Assembly (NCBI GenBank): GCA_013205365.1
Contig: JABMNC010000077.1
Coordinates: forward strand, 1 to 26,122
Direction: 5' to 3'
DNA from: Cryomorphaceae bacterium
Lineage (GTDB): Bacteria > Bacteroidota > Bacteroidia > Flavobacteriales > Schleiferiaceae
Length of the DNA: 26,122 bases
Every line of letters starts with the position of its first letter. The stretch's first letter is position 1. Both the position numbers and the translations under genes were made by a program. The notes beneath the pieces were generated by a model. It was not told where the DNA came from and ran no database searches. It saw only the letters and a program-made list of their open reading frames with translations. Below, piece after piece: positions 1 through 7,597 of the stretch.

Positions 1-156
1 ACCCATAGCGGAGTACTGCTTGAAAATTGCGTCGGACAATCCTACTACGCGCGCAGGGACGCCGGGGCACGACGCGGAATCGCGTTCCGCTTTGGTGAAG
101 AAGCCTCGGAAGCCAGCGACAGGGCCGCCGACCAGGACCCCGAGAGGGCGTTGTAG
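1..156 (+). CDS. C-terminal end of an unidentified protein (partial)
   Basis: An open frame enters from the left edge in frame 1 and stops at a TAG at 154-156, giving about 51 residues rich in Arg, Ala and Glu. Third codon positions are strongly G/C, as in the real genes of this window, which suggests true coding. The tail contains the segment VGQSYYARRDAG but I do not recognise the family. The other two plus frames are interrupted near the edge. It lies 59 bases before the fused dehydrogenase-peptidase gene on the same strand. A short minus-strand frame over the same bases has no supporting feature. Identification needs the upstream sequence. Confidence 0.4.
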   Translation, partial: THSGVLLENCVGQSYYARRDAGARRGIAFRFGEEASEASDRAADQDPERAL

Positions 157-204
157 GGATAATCTCGCCTGCCCATGACTCCCGCTACAAGTACCTCTCA
201 GGGC

Positions 205-212
205 TACCTTTG
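205..212 (+). promoter_or_regulatory. Candidate -7 element (TACCTTTG) of the first operon
   Basis: TACCTTTG is a perfect match to the Bacteroidota -7 consensus TAnnTTTG and ends three bases before the ATG at 216. No TTTG -33 box is seen at the expected 19-20 base distance. If it is used, transcription would start at or within a few bases of the start codon, giving a leaderless mRNA. No Shine-Dalgarno sequence is present. Confidence 0.35.
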
Positions 213-215
213 AGA

Positions 216-3200
216 ATGCGAATTTTAGGCCTACTCCGCGAGGGGAAAATACCGTCGGACCAGCGTGCCGTACTGAATCCGGCCCAATGCCAGGAACTGC
301 TTAAAAGCCACCCTGACTGGGAGATTTGGCTGCAACCCAGTAGCCGGAGAGCTATAGCCGATGCGGACTATGCCGATGCAGGATGCCGGATTGCCGAAGA
401 CCTTAGTGCCTGTGAGTTAATTATTAGCGTCAAGGAAGTGCCTGTGGAGCAGCTTGTTCCGGGAGCGACGCACGTCTTTTTTAGCCATACCTACAAGCTC
501 CAAGAATACAACCGCGGCCTGCTCCTAGCCTGCCTCGACAAGAAGGTGCGCCTTATTGATTGGGAGCTCCTGCGCCGCAAGGGCAAGCGCCTCATCGGAT
601 TTGGTGAATACGCGGGCCTGGTTGGTGCCTACGAGGCCCTTCGAGGCTGGGGAATTCAGCGCGGATCCTGGTCTTTTACCCCGGCTGCTTCGCTCGCTCG
701 CGTGGCCGCCTTAAAATCAGAACTTGCCCAGCATGCCTGGTCGTCGGACGCTCGTGTGGTCGTCACCGGGGTTGGCCGAGTGGGCCACGGAGCCTCAGAA
801 ATGCTGCGATCCGGAGGATTTCGCGAGGTTTCTGCCGCGGATTTTTTGAAGGATCCCGCGGGACCCTGCTTCACGGTTCTTGGCGCAGAACACTACGCAG
901 CGCGGCAGCGCGACGGGGGCTACGACCGGAGCGAATTCCGGACGAAACCCGAGCTTTACCACTCGGCACTGGCACCCTACCTCGAAGTAGCCCAGGTTTA
1001 CCTGCCCTGCCATTTTTATGCAGCGGGAGGCCCGGCGTTTTTTACCGCCAAAGACCTGCTTCGCCCCGAGAACCGGCTGGAGTTTGTCGGCGACATCTCC
1101 TGCGACATAGCCGGCCCAGTGCCCAGTACGCTGCGGGCCAGCAAGGGAGAAGATCCATTCTACGGTTGGGATCCCCACTCGGGCCTCGAGGTTGCCTTGG
1201 GGAGCCCCGGAAGCATTGGAGTTTTAGCCGTAGACAACCTGCCCAGTCAGGTTCCGGCCGACGCCACCGAGGGTTTTGGTCGCGCTTTTATCGACGAGGT
1301 ATGGCCGCAGTGGCTGCAGCAGGATCCCGAAGGCATTTTGGCCGACGCGACCGAGTGCGCCCATGGCGAGCTAATGCCCGATTTTGACTACTTGGCTGGC
1401 TACGTTTCGGCGATGGAAACCGCTGCGCCGCCTGCTGCGACGCTTGCAGAACGCATTGAGTCCGCATTAGAGGATGCACTGGCCAGGCTCCGCGAGCTCG
1501 CCCTGTCAAAAGAGGAGCCAACTTTTGCCAATACCGTCGTGGCTATTGAGCGCATGACCAAGGATTTGGATGCCCAAACTACGCTGTTGTTTAATGCTTT
1601 GAGTGCCGCCTCCAACGAGGAACTTCAGGCGCTGGCCCGCTTGGTCCAGCCCAAGCTCGCAGCCCTGAGTAATTCTTTGCTCACCAACGAGGCTCTCTTC
1701 AAACGCCTTTCGGCGGTGCGCCTGCCCGCGAATGCTTCGGCCGAAGACCGCATGCTCTTGGCCCAGAGCCTCAAGGCCTTTGAACGCCATGGTGCCCGAT
1801 TGGATTCCGCTGCAAAGGCAAGACTCCTTGAACTCGACCAATTTTTGGGTACCGAGAGTCTGGCCTTTAGCGATAATTTGCTGAAAGACAGTGAAACCTG
1901 GTACCATGCCCTGGCCGAAGCACCCGCAGGATTGCCCGTCTGGGCCCTTGAGCAAGCTGCCGACGCCGCAAAGCAGCATTCCCTAAGTGAAGGCTATGCG
2001 GCAACCCTAGACGCGCCGAACTACTTGGCCTTTATGACCCATGCCGAAAGCCCTGCCCTGCGAGAATTGCTCTGGCGAGCCTATTCGCAACGCGGGGCGC
2101 GGGGAGACGAGCGCGACAACCGCCAGCGCGTGCTCGACCTCGCTGCTAAGCGCCTGGAGCGAGCCCAGTTGCTCGGTTTTGCGAGCCATGCAGAGTATAC
2201 GGTTGCCGAGCGCATGGCCTCCAGCCCTGATAACATCACGGCCTTTTTGAAGGACCTTTTGGACAAGGCTCGTCCTGCAGCAGTCCGGGAAGCAGAAGAT
2301 TTAAGAGAATTTGCCGCTCGCGAACTCGGATTAACGAACCTGCAGCGATGGGATTTAGCCTACGTTACCGAGCGCTATAAATTGGCCAAGCTGGACTTTG
2401 ACGACGCGGTGACCAAGCCCTACTTCCCTCTGCCGCGGGTCGAAGAATGGGTTTTTGACCTTGCGAAAAGGCTCTACGGCCTTGAGGTAAAGCCTGCCCC
2501 CCACAACCCAAGCTACCACCCCGATGCCCAGGCATGGGAGGTTTGGAACTCCTCCGCGGCCTTTGTGGCCCACCTCAGTACCGACTGGCACCCGCGCAAG
2601 GGCAAGCGATCTGGGGCATGGATGACCTCTTACCGTTCGGCCCATACTGATGCCTCTGGGCGCGAAGTTCGTCCGGTAGTGAGTCTGGTGGGAAACTTCA
2701 GCAAGCCCAGCGCTGGGGCACCCGCCCTGCTCACTTTTAACGAAGTGCTCACGCTCTTTCACGAGTTTGGGCATGGCCTTCATGGAATGCTGGGCAAGGG
2801 TTCCTACGCAAGCTTGACGGGCACCAGCGTGCGCTGGGATTTTGTAGAGCTGCCCTCGCAAATCATGGAAAACTGGTGCTACGACCCAGCCGAACTCGCC
2901 ATTTGGGCTCGACACTATGCCACAGGGGAGGCTATGCCTGATGACCTGGTCGGGCGAATTGCCCAAAGCCAGACCTTTTTAGAGGGGCTTGCTACCCTGC
3001 GCCAGCTCAGTTTTGGACTGCTCGACATGGCCTGGCACGATGCCAGAACTGCGCCAAGCGATCTTGCCGCACTCGAGGCCAAGGTTTTTGAACCCCTCGA
3101 CGTTTGGCCGCCCGTGCAAGGGAGTTGTATGTCGTCGAGCTTCAGCCACATTTTTGCGGGCGGATACAGTGCGGGCTACTACAGCTACAAATGGGCGGAA

Positions 3201-3383
3201 GTCCTAGACGCCGACGCCTACGGCTTCTTTAGGGAGCATCCCGACCAGGCCGCCAAGGGTTTTAGGGCCCTGCTCGAGGCTGGAGGCAGCATAGACCCCA
3301 TGGAACTTTACGTGGCCTTTCGAGGCCGCAAACCCAATGCAGCAGCCCTTCTGCACAGGGCAGGACTCGCTTTAAACGATTGA
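216..3383 (+). CDS. Fusion: saccharopine/alanine dehydrogenase-like NAD(P) oxidoreductase + M3 family oligopeptidase
   Basis: One uninterrupted frame encodes 1055 residues with two enzymes. Residues 1-399 match the Bacteroidota dehydrogenase family with alanine dehydrogenase/PNT and lysine-forming saccharopine dehydrogenase folds. Lys73 (VKEVP) and His91 (FSHTYK) fit the Lys/His catalytic pair of saccharopine dehydrogenase, GVGRVGHG (185-192) is the nucleotide-binding loop, and the end (DYLAGYV) resembles the family's normal C-terminus. Residues 400-1055 are a Dcp/OpdA-type M3 zinc peptidase: HEFGH at 849-853 (ligands His849 and His853, catalytic Glu850), third ligand Glu878 in FVELPSQ, and the C-terminal HIFAGGYSAGYY substrate-binding motif. 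Only about 25 N-terminal residues of a usual M3 protein are missing. ATG 216 is preferred over TTG 210, which lies inside the putative -7 element. The gene heads a tight operon with rsmA. Both active sites look intact. The natural substrates, and whether the halves cooperate, are unknown. Confidence 0.88.
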   Translation: MRILGLLREGKIPSDQRAVLNPAQCQELLKSHPDWEIWLQPSSRRAIADADYADAGCRIAEDLSACELIISVKEVPVEQLVPGATHVFFSHTYKLQEYNRGLLLACLDKKVRLIDWELLRRKGKRLIGFGEYAGLVGAYEALRGWGIQRGSWSFTPAASLARVAALKSELAQHAWSSDARVVVTGVGRVGHGASEMLRSGGFREVSAADFLKDPAGPCFTVLGAEHYAARQRDGGYDRSEFRTKPELYHSALAPYLEVAQVYLPCHFYAAGGPAFFTAKDLLRPENRLEFVGDISCDIAGPVPSTLRASKGEDPFYGWDPHSGLEVALGSPGSIGVLAVDNLPSQVPADATEGFGRAFIDEVWPQWLQQDPEGILADATECAHGELMPDFDYLAGYVSAMETAAPPAATLAERIESALEDALARLRELALSKEEPTFANTVVAIERMTKDLDAQTTLLFNALSAASNEELQALARLVQPKLAALSNSLLTNEALFKRLSAVRLPANASAEDRMLLAQSLKAFERHGARLDSAAKARLLELDQFLGTESLAFSDNLLKDSETWYHALAEAPAGLPVWALEQAADAAKQHSLSEGYAATLDAPNYLAFMTHAESPALRELLWRAYSQRGARGDERDNRQRVLDLAAKRLERAQLLGFASHAEYTVAERMASSPDNITAFLKDLLDKARPAAVREAEDLREFAARELGLTNLQRWDLAYVTERYKLAKLDFDDAVTKPYFPLPRVEEWVFDLAKRLYGLEVKPAPHNPSYHPDAQAWEVWNSSAAFVAHLSTDWHPRKGKRSGAWMTSYRSAHTDASGREVRPVVSLVGNFSKPSAGAPALLTFNEVLTLFHEFGHGLHGMLGKGSYASLTGTSVRWDFVELPSQIMENWCYDPAELAIWARHYATGEAMPDDLVGRIAQSQTFLEGLATLRQLSFGLLDMAWHDARTAPSDLAALEAKVFEPLDVWPPVQGSCMSSSFSHIFAGGYSAGYYSYKWAEVLDADAYGFFREHPDQAAKGFRALLEAGGSIDPMELYVAFRGRKPNAAALLHRAGLALND

Positions 3384-3386
3384 ACC

Positions 3387-4184
3387 GTGGCAGAAATTCG
3401 CGCTAAAAAACAGCTTGGCCAGCATTTTCTCAAGGATTTAGGAGCCGCGCAACGCACCGCACTTGCCCTGAGTCTGGAGCAGTGCAACCAGGCCCTTGAA
3501 GTGGGACCAGGAACCGGAGTGCTGACGCAATACCTCTTGGAACGTCCGCTCACCCTTTATGCCGTTGAACTGGACCGGGAGAGCATTCCCGTGCTGCTGA
3601 GCAAGTTTCCGCAGATCAGTGCTCGTCTGTTTCAAGCGGACCTGCTTCGCTGGCAAGAACCCATTGAGCTGCTCGAGGCGCCCTTTGCTTTGGTGGGTAA
3701 TTTTCCCTATAACATTTCAACCCAAATTCTTTTTTGGATGCTGGAGCGCCGGGACCGAATTCCCGAAATGGTGGGCATGTTTCAGCGAGAGGTGGCCGTG
3801 CGCATTTGCAGCGGACCGGGCAATAAGGACTATGGAATCACCAGCGTACTTGCCCAGGCCTACTACCGCTGCGAGTACCTCTTTACCTTGGAGCCTGAGG
3901 CCTTTGACCCTCCGCCCCGGGTTAAGTCAGCCGTGATTCGGCTTGAGCGCTTGCCCAAAGACCCTCCTGTTCCCTACCGCGACCTTGCTTTAGTGGTTAA
4001 AACTGGCTTTGGTCAGCGTCGCAAAACCCTGCGCAACGCGCTTAAATGCCTTACCTTTAGCTCGCCAGATGCGCTGGAATCGGTGGCCAACCTGCGGGCC
4101 GAGCAGCTAGGTGTCGACCAATTCATCGCTCTGGCCCAAGCCTTGCGCCATGACTCCGACCAACACCCAAGAACTGCGCGTTGA
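3387..4184 (+). CDS. rsmA: 16S rRNA (adenine1518-N6/adenine1519-N6)-dimethyltransferase
   Basis: This is the KsgA/RsmA enzyme, which uses S-adenosylmethionine to dimethylate two adjacent adenosines in the 3'-end hairpin of 16S rRNA during late 30S assembly. The 265-residue length is normal. Visible features are the N-terminal KKQLGQHFL segment (7-15), the SAM loop GPGTGVL (40-46), the acidic ELD (61-63) that binds the SAM ribose, and the catalytic NFPYNIS (105-111), a common variant of NLPYNI. The start is a GTG three bases after the preceding TGA, so it is probably translationally coupled to the fused upstream gene. Its last 35 bases overlap the start of mgtE in another frame. Confidence 0.95.
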   Translation: MAEIRAKKQLGQHFLKDLGAAQRTALALSLEQCNQALEVGPGTGVLTQYLLERPLTLYAVELDRESIPVLLSKFPQISARLFQADLLRWQEPIELLEAPFALVGNFPYNISTQILFWMLERRDRIPEMVGMFQREVAVRICSGPGNKDYGITSVLAQAYYRCEYLFTLEPEAFDPPPRVKSAVIRLERLPKDPPVPYRDLALVVKTGFGQRRKTLRNALKCLTFSSPDALESVANLRAEQLGVDQFIALAQALRHDSDQHPRTAR

Positions 4185-5496
4185 ATTGCGCAACCTGCTC
4201 GCTCAAGGGCAGGACTCTGCGGTGCTCGACCTATTGGACGGGCTGCACTCGGCCGACGTAGCAGAAATAGCCGGAGAACTCGAAATCCCCGAGGTTCTTG
4301 CAGTGCTTCAGCTTCTTCCTGCGGAGCGCTGGACCGATATTTTGGTCTACTTTGAAGACGACGTACAGTCCGAAATCCTAGAGAATTTTACCGGCAAAGA
4401 AATCGCTGAGGTCGTACTCGAAAACATCAATTCTGACGACGCCGCCGACCTAATGGCTGACCTGTCGGACGAAAAAAAGCGCGAAGTCCTTCAATATATT
4501 GGCGACATTGAGTATGCCAAGAACCTTGCCGACCTCCTTACCCACGCCGAAGGGACGGCCGGAGCCCTGATGGCCACTGAAATGGTCAAGGTGAACCAAA
4601 ATTGGACCGTGAGCCGCTGCGTTCGCGAAATGCGTCGCCAAGCCGAAGAAGTCGAGGTGGTTCACGCGGTCTATGTCATTGACGACCATGATATTCTTCT
4701 CGGATCGCTCTCGCTTAAGAAGCTACTGACCACCGGAGCCAAAACACCCATCACGGGGGTTTACGATCGTTCGGTTCGCGCCGTGACCTCGACCACCGAC
4801 GAGGTCGAAGTAGCTCGAATCATGAACAAATACGACCTTTTTGTGGTGCCTGTGGTCGACGATATGGGCCGCCTGCTCGGCCGCATCATGATTGACGACA
4901 TCGTGGATGTCATGCAAGAAGAAGCCGACAGCAACTACCAGCTCATGTCGGGTCTGTCGGACGACGTGGACCAAAACGACGGCCTCTTTGCCATGACCCG
5001 AGCGCGATTGCCTTGGCTTTTGGTAGGGCTAGTGGGCGGAATCCTTACCTCGACCGTCGTGGGCCGGAACGAGGGAGAACTGTCGCTGATTCCACAGCTT
5101 GCATTTTTTATGCCCCTAATCGGTGCCATGGGTGGCAACGTCGGGGTACAGTCCTCGGCCATCGTTGTTCAGGGTCTTGCCAATTCCAGCCTCCCGGGCA
5201 CGCTGCTGCAGCGGCTATCTCGGGAACTCGGGGTTGGACTCCTCAACGGAATGCTCTGCGCAACCGCCATTTTGGTCTATTCCTGGGCGGCCGGACACGG
5301 GCTCATGTTTGCCGTTGCCGTCGGCAGTTCGCTTTTGAGTGTCATCATTTTTGCGAGTCTTTTTGGAACCGCGGTTCCCTGGGTCCTGAACCATTACGGA
5401 ATTGATCCGGCATTGGCCACGGGTCCCTTCATAACCACAACCAACGACATCCTTGGGCTCAGTATTTACTTTGCCATCGCCAACGCCCTGCTGTAA
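4150..5496 (+). CDS. mgtE: Magnesium transporter MgtE
   Basis: This is an inner-membrane Mg2+ channel/transporter of 448 residues, the usual family length. The order is typical: an acidic helical MgtE_N domain (about 1-130), a pair of CBS domains that sense cytoplasmic Mg2+ (about 135-255), a connecting helix, then five membrane helices from about residue 285. PLIGAMGGNVGVQ and the DPALATGPFITT motif with its pore-lining Asp are both present. I chose ATG 4150 because homology begins there. The frame is open further upstream, but those residues would derive from rsmA coding sequence. The start lies inside rsmA (35-base overlap), and the TAA shares one base with the next ATG, so expression is likely coupled along the operon. 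Confidence 0.94.
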   Translation: MTPTNTQELRVELRNLLAQGQDSAVLDLLDGLHSADVAEIAGELEIPEVLAVLQLLPAERWTDILVYFEDDVQSEILENFTGKEIAEVVLENINSDDAADLMADLSDEKKREVLQYIGDIEYAKNLADLLTHAEGTAGALMATEMVKVNQNWTVSRCVREMRRQAEEVEVVHAVYVIDDHDILLGSLSLKKLLTTGAKTPITGVYDRSVRAVTSTTDEVEVARIMNKYDLFVVPVVDDMGRLLGRIMIDDIVDVMQEEADSNYQLMSGLSDDVDQNDGLFAMTRARLPWLLVGLVGGILTSTVVGRNEGELSLIPQLAFFMPLIGAMGGNVGVQSSAIVVQGLANSSLPGTLLQRLSRELGVGLLNGMLCATAILVYSWAAGHGLMFAVAVGSSLLSVIIFASLFGTAVPWVLNHYGIDPALATGPFITTTNDILGLSIYFAIANALL

Positions 5497-6413
5497 TGAG
5501 GGCTGTGCTCGTCGACACCACCCATCCCCTTCTTGAAGAAGGTCTTGCTGGCCTAGGATACGATCTAGTACGCTGCTACGCATTACCTAGTGCGGACCTT
5601 CCCCTTGCCGAAGCCACCGGCCTTGTGCTTAGAGGCCGCATCAGGGTAGACGCGGACCTGCTCGACCGCTCACCCCGTTTGCGCTGGATTGCACGCTTTG
5701 GTAGCGGAATGGAACACATAGATTGCGCTACCGCGTCCGCACGAGGAATCGCCTGCCTGAGTGCGCCCGAGGGCAACGCTAGGGCCGTTGCCGAGCATGC
5801 GCTGGGCATGCTCCTGTCGCTGACCAGGCGCCTTGCATGGGCTAACCGAGAGGTAATCGAGGGTCAATGGAAGCGGGCCGAAAACACCGGCTGGGAGCTT
5901 CGGGGAGCATGCATTGGCATTGTAGGCTACGGCAATACGGGGCCAGCATTTGCCGAAGTTCTGCAGGGCATGGGAATCCGCCTGCTTGCCCACGACAAGT
6001 ACCGCACTGGGTTCGAAGGCGAATCGAGCCTCGAGCAGATTCAGGCCGAGGCGGACGTCATTAGCTTTCACCTGCCCCTGGCAGCGGAGACCAAGGGCTA
6101 CGCCGACTATGATTTTTGGAAGCGTTGCCAGCGCAAACCCTGGGTGATTAACACCAGCCGTGGGAGCATTATGCCTCTTGACGACGCCTACCGAGCGCTG
6201 CAAGAGGGGCTCATCAGAGGCCTCGCACTAGACGTTTTAGACATTGAACGGAGCAATCTCGAGGGTTTATCGGCCTTGCCCGAATTTTGGAATGATTTCA
6301 TTAACCATCCTAATGTGCTGATTACGCCGCACATAGCCGGATGGAGCAGCCAATCCTTTGCCCAAATGGCTCAAATTTTAGTGAATCGCGTCGCTAATGT
6401 TGCACAATGTTAA
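5496..6413 (+). CDS. D-2-hydroxyacid dehydrogenase (phosphoglycerate dehydrogenase-like)
   Basis: This is a 305-residue NAD(P)-dependent D-isomer-specific 2-hydroxyacid dehydrogenase. The N-terminal substrate domain is followed by the Rossmann motif GIVGYGNTG (141-149). The catalytic triad is visible as Arg222 (NTSRG), Glu251 (DVLDIE) and His279 (TPHIAGWS). The family is common in Bacteroidota as a stand-alone short form without the regulatory ACT domain of long SerA proteins. Its substrate cannot be read from sequence; 3-phosphoglycerate is one possibility. The ATG overlaps the mgtE stop (TAATG), making it the last gene of the operon. No terminator hairpin follows; the stop lies in the AT-rich promoter region of the next gene. 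Confidence 0.88.
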   Translation: MRAVLVDTTHPLLEEGLAGLGYDLVRCYALPSADLPLAEATGLVLRGRIRVDADLLDRSPRLRWIARFGSGMEHIDCATASARGIACLSAPEGNARAVAEHALGMLLSLTRRLAWANREVIEGQWKRAENTGWELRGACIGIVGYGNTGPAFAEVLQGMGIRLLAHDKYRTGFEGESSLEQIQAEADVISFHLPLAAETKGYADYDFWKRCQRKPWVINTSRGSIMPLDDAYRALQEGLIRGLALDVLDIERSNLEGLSALPEFWNDFINHPNVLITPHIAGWSSQSFAQMAQILVNRVANVAQC

Positions 6414-6429
6414 TTTAGTGTTAACTTTG
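6400..6429 (+). promoter_or_regulatory. Promoter of the YwqK-like gene (TTG-N19-TAACTTTG)
   Basis: TAACTTTG (6422-6429) is a perfect TAnnTTTG -7 element. GTTG (6399-6402) sits 19 bases upstream and matches three of the four bases of the TTTG -33 box. The predicted start of transcription is around 6434, leaving a leader of roughly 24 bases before the ATG at 6458. The -33 part overlaps the end of the hydroxyacid dehydrogenase gene. Confidence 0.5.
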
Positions 6430-6448
6430 AGTAACATTAATTTAACAT
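6406..6448. repeat. AT-rich inverted and direct repeats around the promoter
   Basis: AATGTTA (6406-6412) is an exact inverted match to TAACATT (6432-6438), and TTAATTTA occurs twice (6410-6417 and 6437-6444). Together they bracket the -7 element. Such an arrangement can be an operator, but in an AT-rich stretch short repeats also arise by chance. Confidence 0.35.
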
Positions 6449-6457
6449 ACGGACGCC

Positions 6458-6826
6458 ATGAAACAGATTTTTCTAGCTGTGGCGCTGTTGACATCCGGCT
6501 TGATTCTCCAAGCTCAGGACCTGCGCCCCGACAACAACCCCAGTAGTAAAGAACGCATGACTATTGCCGAACTCGGCGATCGCACGGAGTACACTAAATA
6601 CTATGCGAATGGTCAGATCAAGGAACGAGGCTACTACCATAATGGCGAACGCCACGGAATTTTTGTGTTCTACCACGAGTCGGGTAGGGTGCTGATCCAG
6701 GGTCATTACTTTCACGACAAAAAGGTCGGCACCTGGCTGACTACCTCAGCCGACCAGAGCCAGCATTATGCGTTGGTTTATGGTCCCAACGGGCGTGTGA
6801 TCACGCAGCTTTGGGCCGCTCAGTAG
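6458..6826 (+). CDS. Secreted MORN-like / YwqK-family small protein
   Basis: This is a 122-residue protein with an N-terminal signal peptide: a positively charged start, a hydrophobic stretch at about 4-17, and a likely cleavage near residue 20 after QAQ. After a linker, two or three MORN-like repeat units of the YwqK type can be seen (YYANGQIKERGYY at 48-60, GIFVFYHESGRVLIQG at 67-82, then GTWL). In Bacteroidota such proteins are abundant, exported, and without assigned biochemical function. The name 'antitoxin YwqK' used in databases rests on a distant homologue and should not be taken literally. It stands alone between its own promoter and a strong terminator. Confidence 0.75.
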   Translation: MKQIFLAVALLTSGLILQAQDLRPDNNPSSKERMTIAELGDRTEYTKYYANGQIKERGYYHNGERHGIFVFYHESGRVLIQGHYFHDKKVGTWLTTSADQSQHYALVYGPNGRVITQLWAAQ

Positions 6827-6850
6827 GTTCAAAGTTCTATTTTTTTTTGC

Positions 6851-6882
6851 AAAGCCCGGCCCTGCGCCGGGTTTTGTCTTTT
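6851..6882 (+). terminator. Rho-independent terminator after the YwqK-like gene
   Basis: CCCGGC (6855-6860), loop CCTGC, GCCGGG (6866-6871) form a perfect six-pair GC stem, extended by A-T pairs with the AAA (6851-6853) before and the T-run after. The T-rich tail (GTTTTGTCTTTTT) completes the signal. A run of T just before the hairpin means it could also act on minus-strand transcripts. Confidence 0.82.
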
Positions 6883-6897
6883 TAGCCGCGTCGGTAT

Positions 6898-6929
6898 TTT
6901 GCGGCTCCGACGGGAGGCGCGTATCTTCG
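6898..6929 (+). promoter_or_regulatory. Promoter of the outer-membrane protein gene (TTTG-N20-TATCTTCG)
   Basis: TTTG (6898-6901) and TATCTTCG (6922-6929), separated by 20 bases, match the Bacteroidota -33/-7 promoter with one mismatch in the -7 element. The -7 ends five bases before the ATG at 6935, so the transcript is expected to begin at or next to the start codon. Confidence 0.5.
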
Positions 6930-6934
6930 CTGCC

Positions 6935-7597
6935 ATGCGTGTCTTTTACCTCATTGCTGCCCTGTCTTTGGGCGCTGCAGCCTTCGCCCAACGGTCCTTT
7001 CAGGCCATTAACCTTCGGGGCGGAACCGGAACCTCAACCTATGCCGGCGATTTTAATGGCGCATCCTTTGCCGCTGCGGCCAGTGAGGTTCGCGGTCATG
7101 CTGCTTCAAGCATTGGATTTCAGTTTCAATCTCGTTGGGAACTAACTCTTGGATTAGCCTACGGGAGCATTTATGCGCTGTCGACCGAGGGTGTTAATGG
7201 ATTCAGTGGCATAGACGTGCGTTCCAACTACCTGCAGCCCAGCCTTAGGATTCAAAACTATTCTATGCCCTATGGCCGATACTGGAAGCGCAACGGCACC
7301 GTACCCTATTGGTTTGGTCAAATCTCGGGCATTGTGAGCCAGTCAAGCTACAATACCACCGTACCCTACCCTGGCGATACTGAGTTCCATGAGGGGAGCA
7401 ACTTTAGCCCTGCCTACGGCGGAGGAATCGGAGTCGTGCATCGCCTAAGCGAGCACTGGTCCTGGTTTGTTGAGGGCGCCCTGCAGAACCTGCCCGGCGA
7501 CCGACTCGAGGGATTTGAGCGACCCAACCAAGAGGGGGGCGACCTGCTTCTTCAGTTGCGCCTCGGAGCGCAGTATGCGATCTATACCTGGGACTGA
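6935..7597 (+). CDS. Outer-membrane beta-barrel protein
   Basis: This 220-residue protein starts with a signal peptide (about 1-18, ending AAAFAQ). The rest alternates aromatic and small residues in strand-like blocks, is rich in Gly, Tyr and Ser, and ends in a typical last-strand pattern (QLRLGAQYAIYTWD). This is the appearance of an 8-stranded outer-membrane barrel of the OmpA/OmpW size class, similar to the DUF6089-type barrels of Bacteroidota; the exact family assignment is uncertain. The ATG at 6935 was chosen because the signal peptide begins there. The frame extends upstream only through promoter-like DNA. Its end overlaps the convergent acyltransferase gene by 16 bases. Confidence 0.7.
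   Translation: MRVFYLIAALSLGAAAFAQRSFQAINLRGGTGTSTYAGDFNGASFAAAASEVRGHAASSIGFQFQSRWELTLGLAYGSIYALSTEGVNGFSGIDVRSNYLQPSLRIQNYSMPYGRYWKRNGTVPYWFGQISGIVSQSSYNTTVPYPGDTEFHEGSNFSPAYGGGIGVVHRLSEHWSWFVEGALQNLPGDRLEGFERPNQEGGDLLLQLRLGAQYAIYTWD

Noticed and set aside
2355..2966. 203-residue minus-strand open frame within the M3 peptidase region
   Set aside because: Antisense to conserved peptidase motifs, with no family resemblance; a codon-bias shadow.
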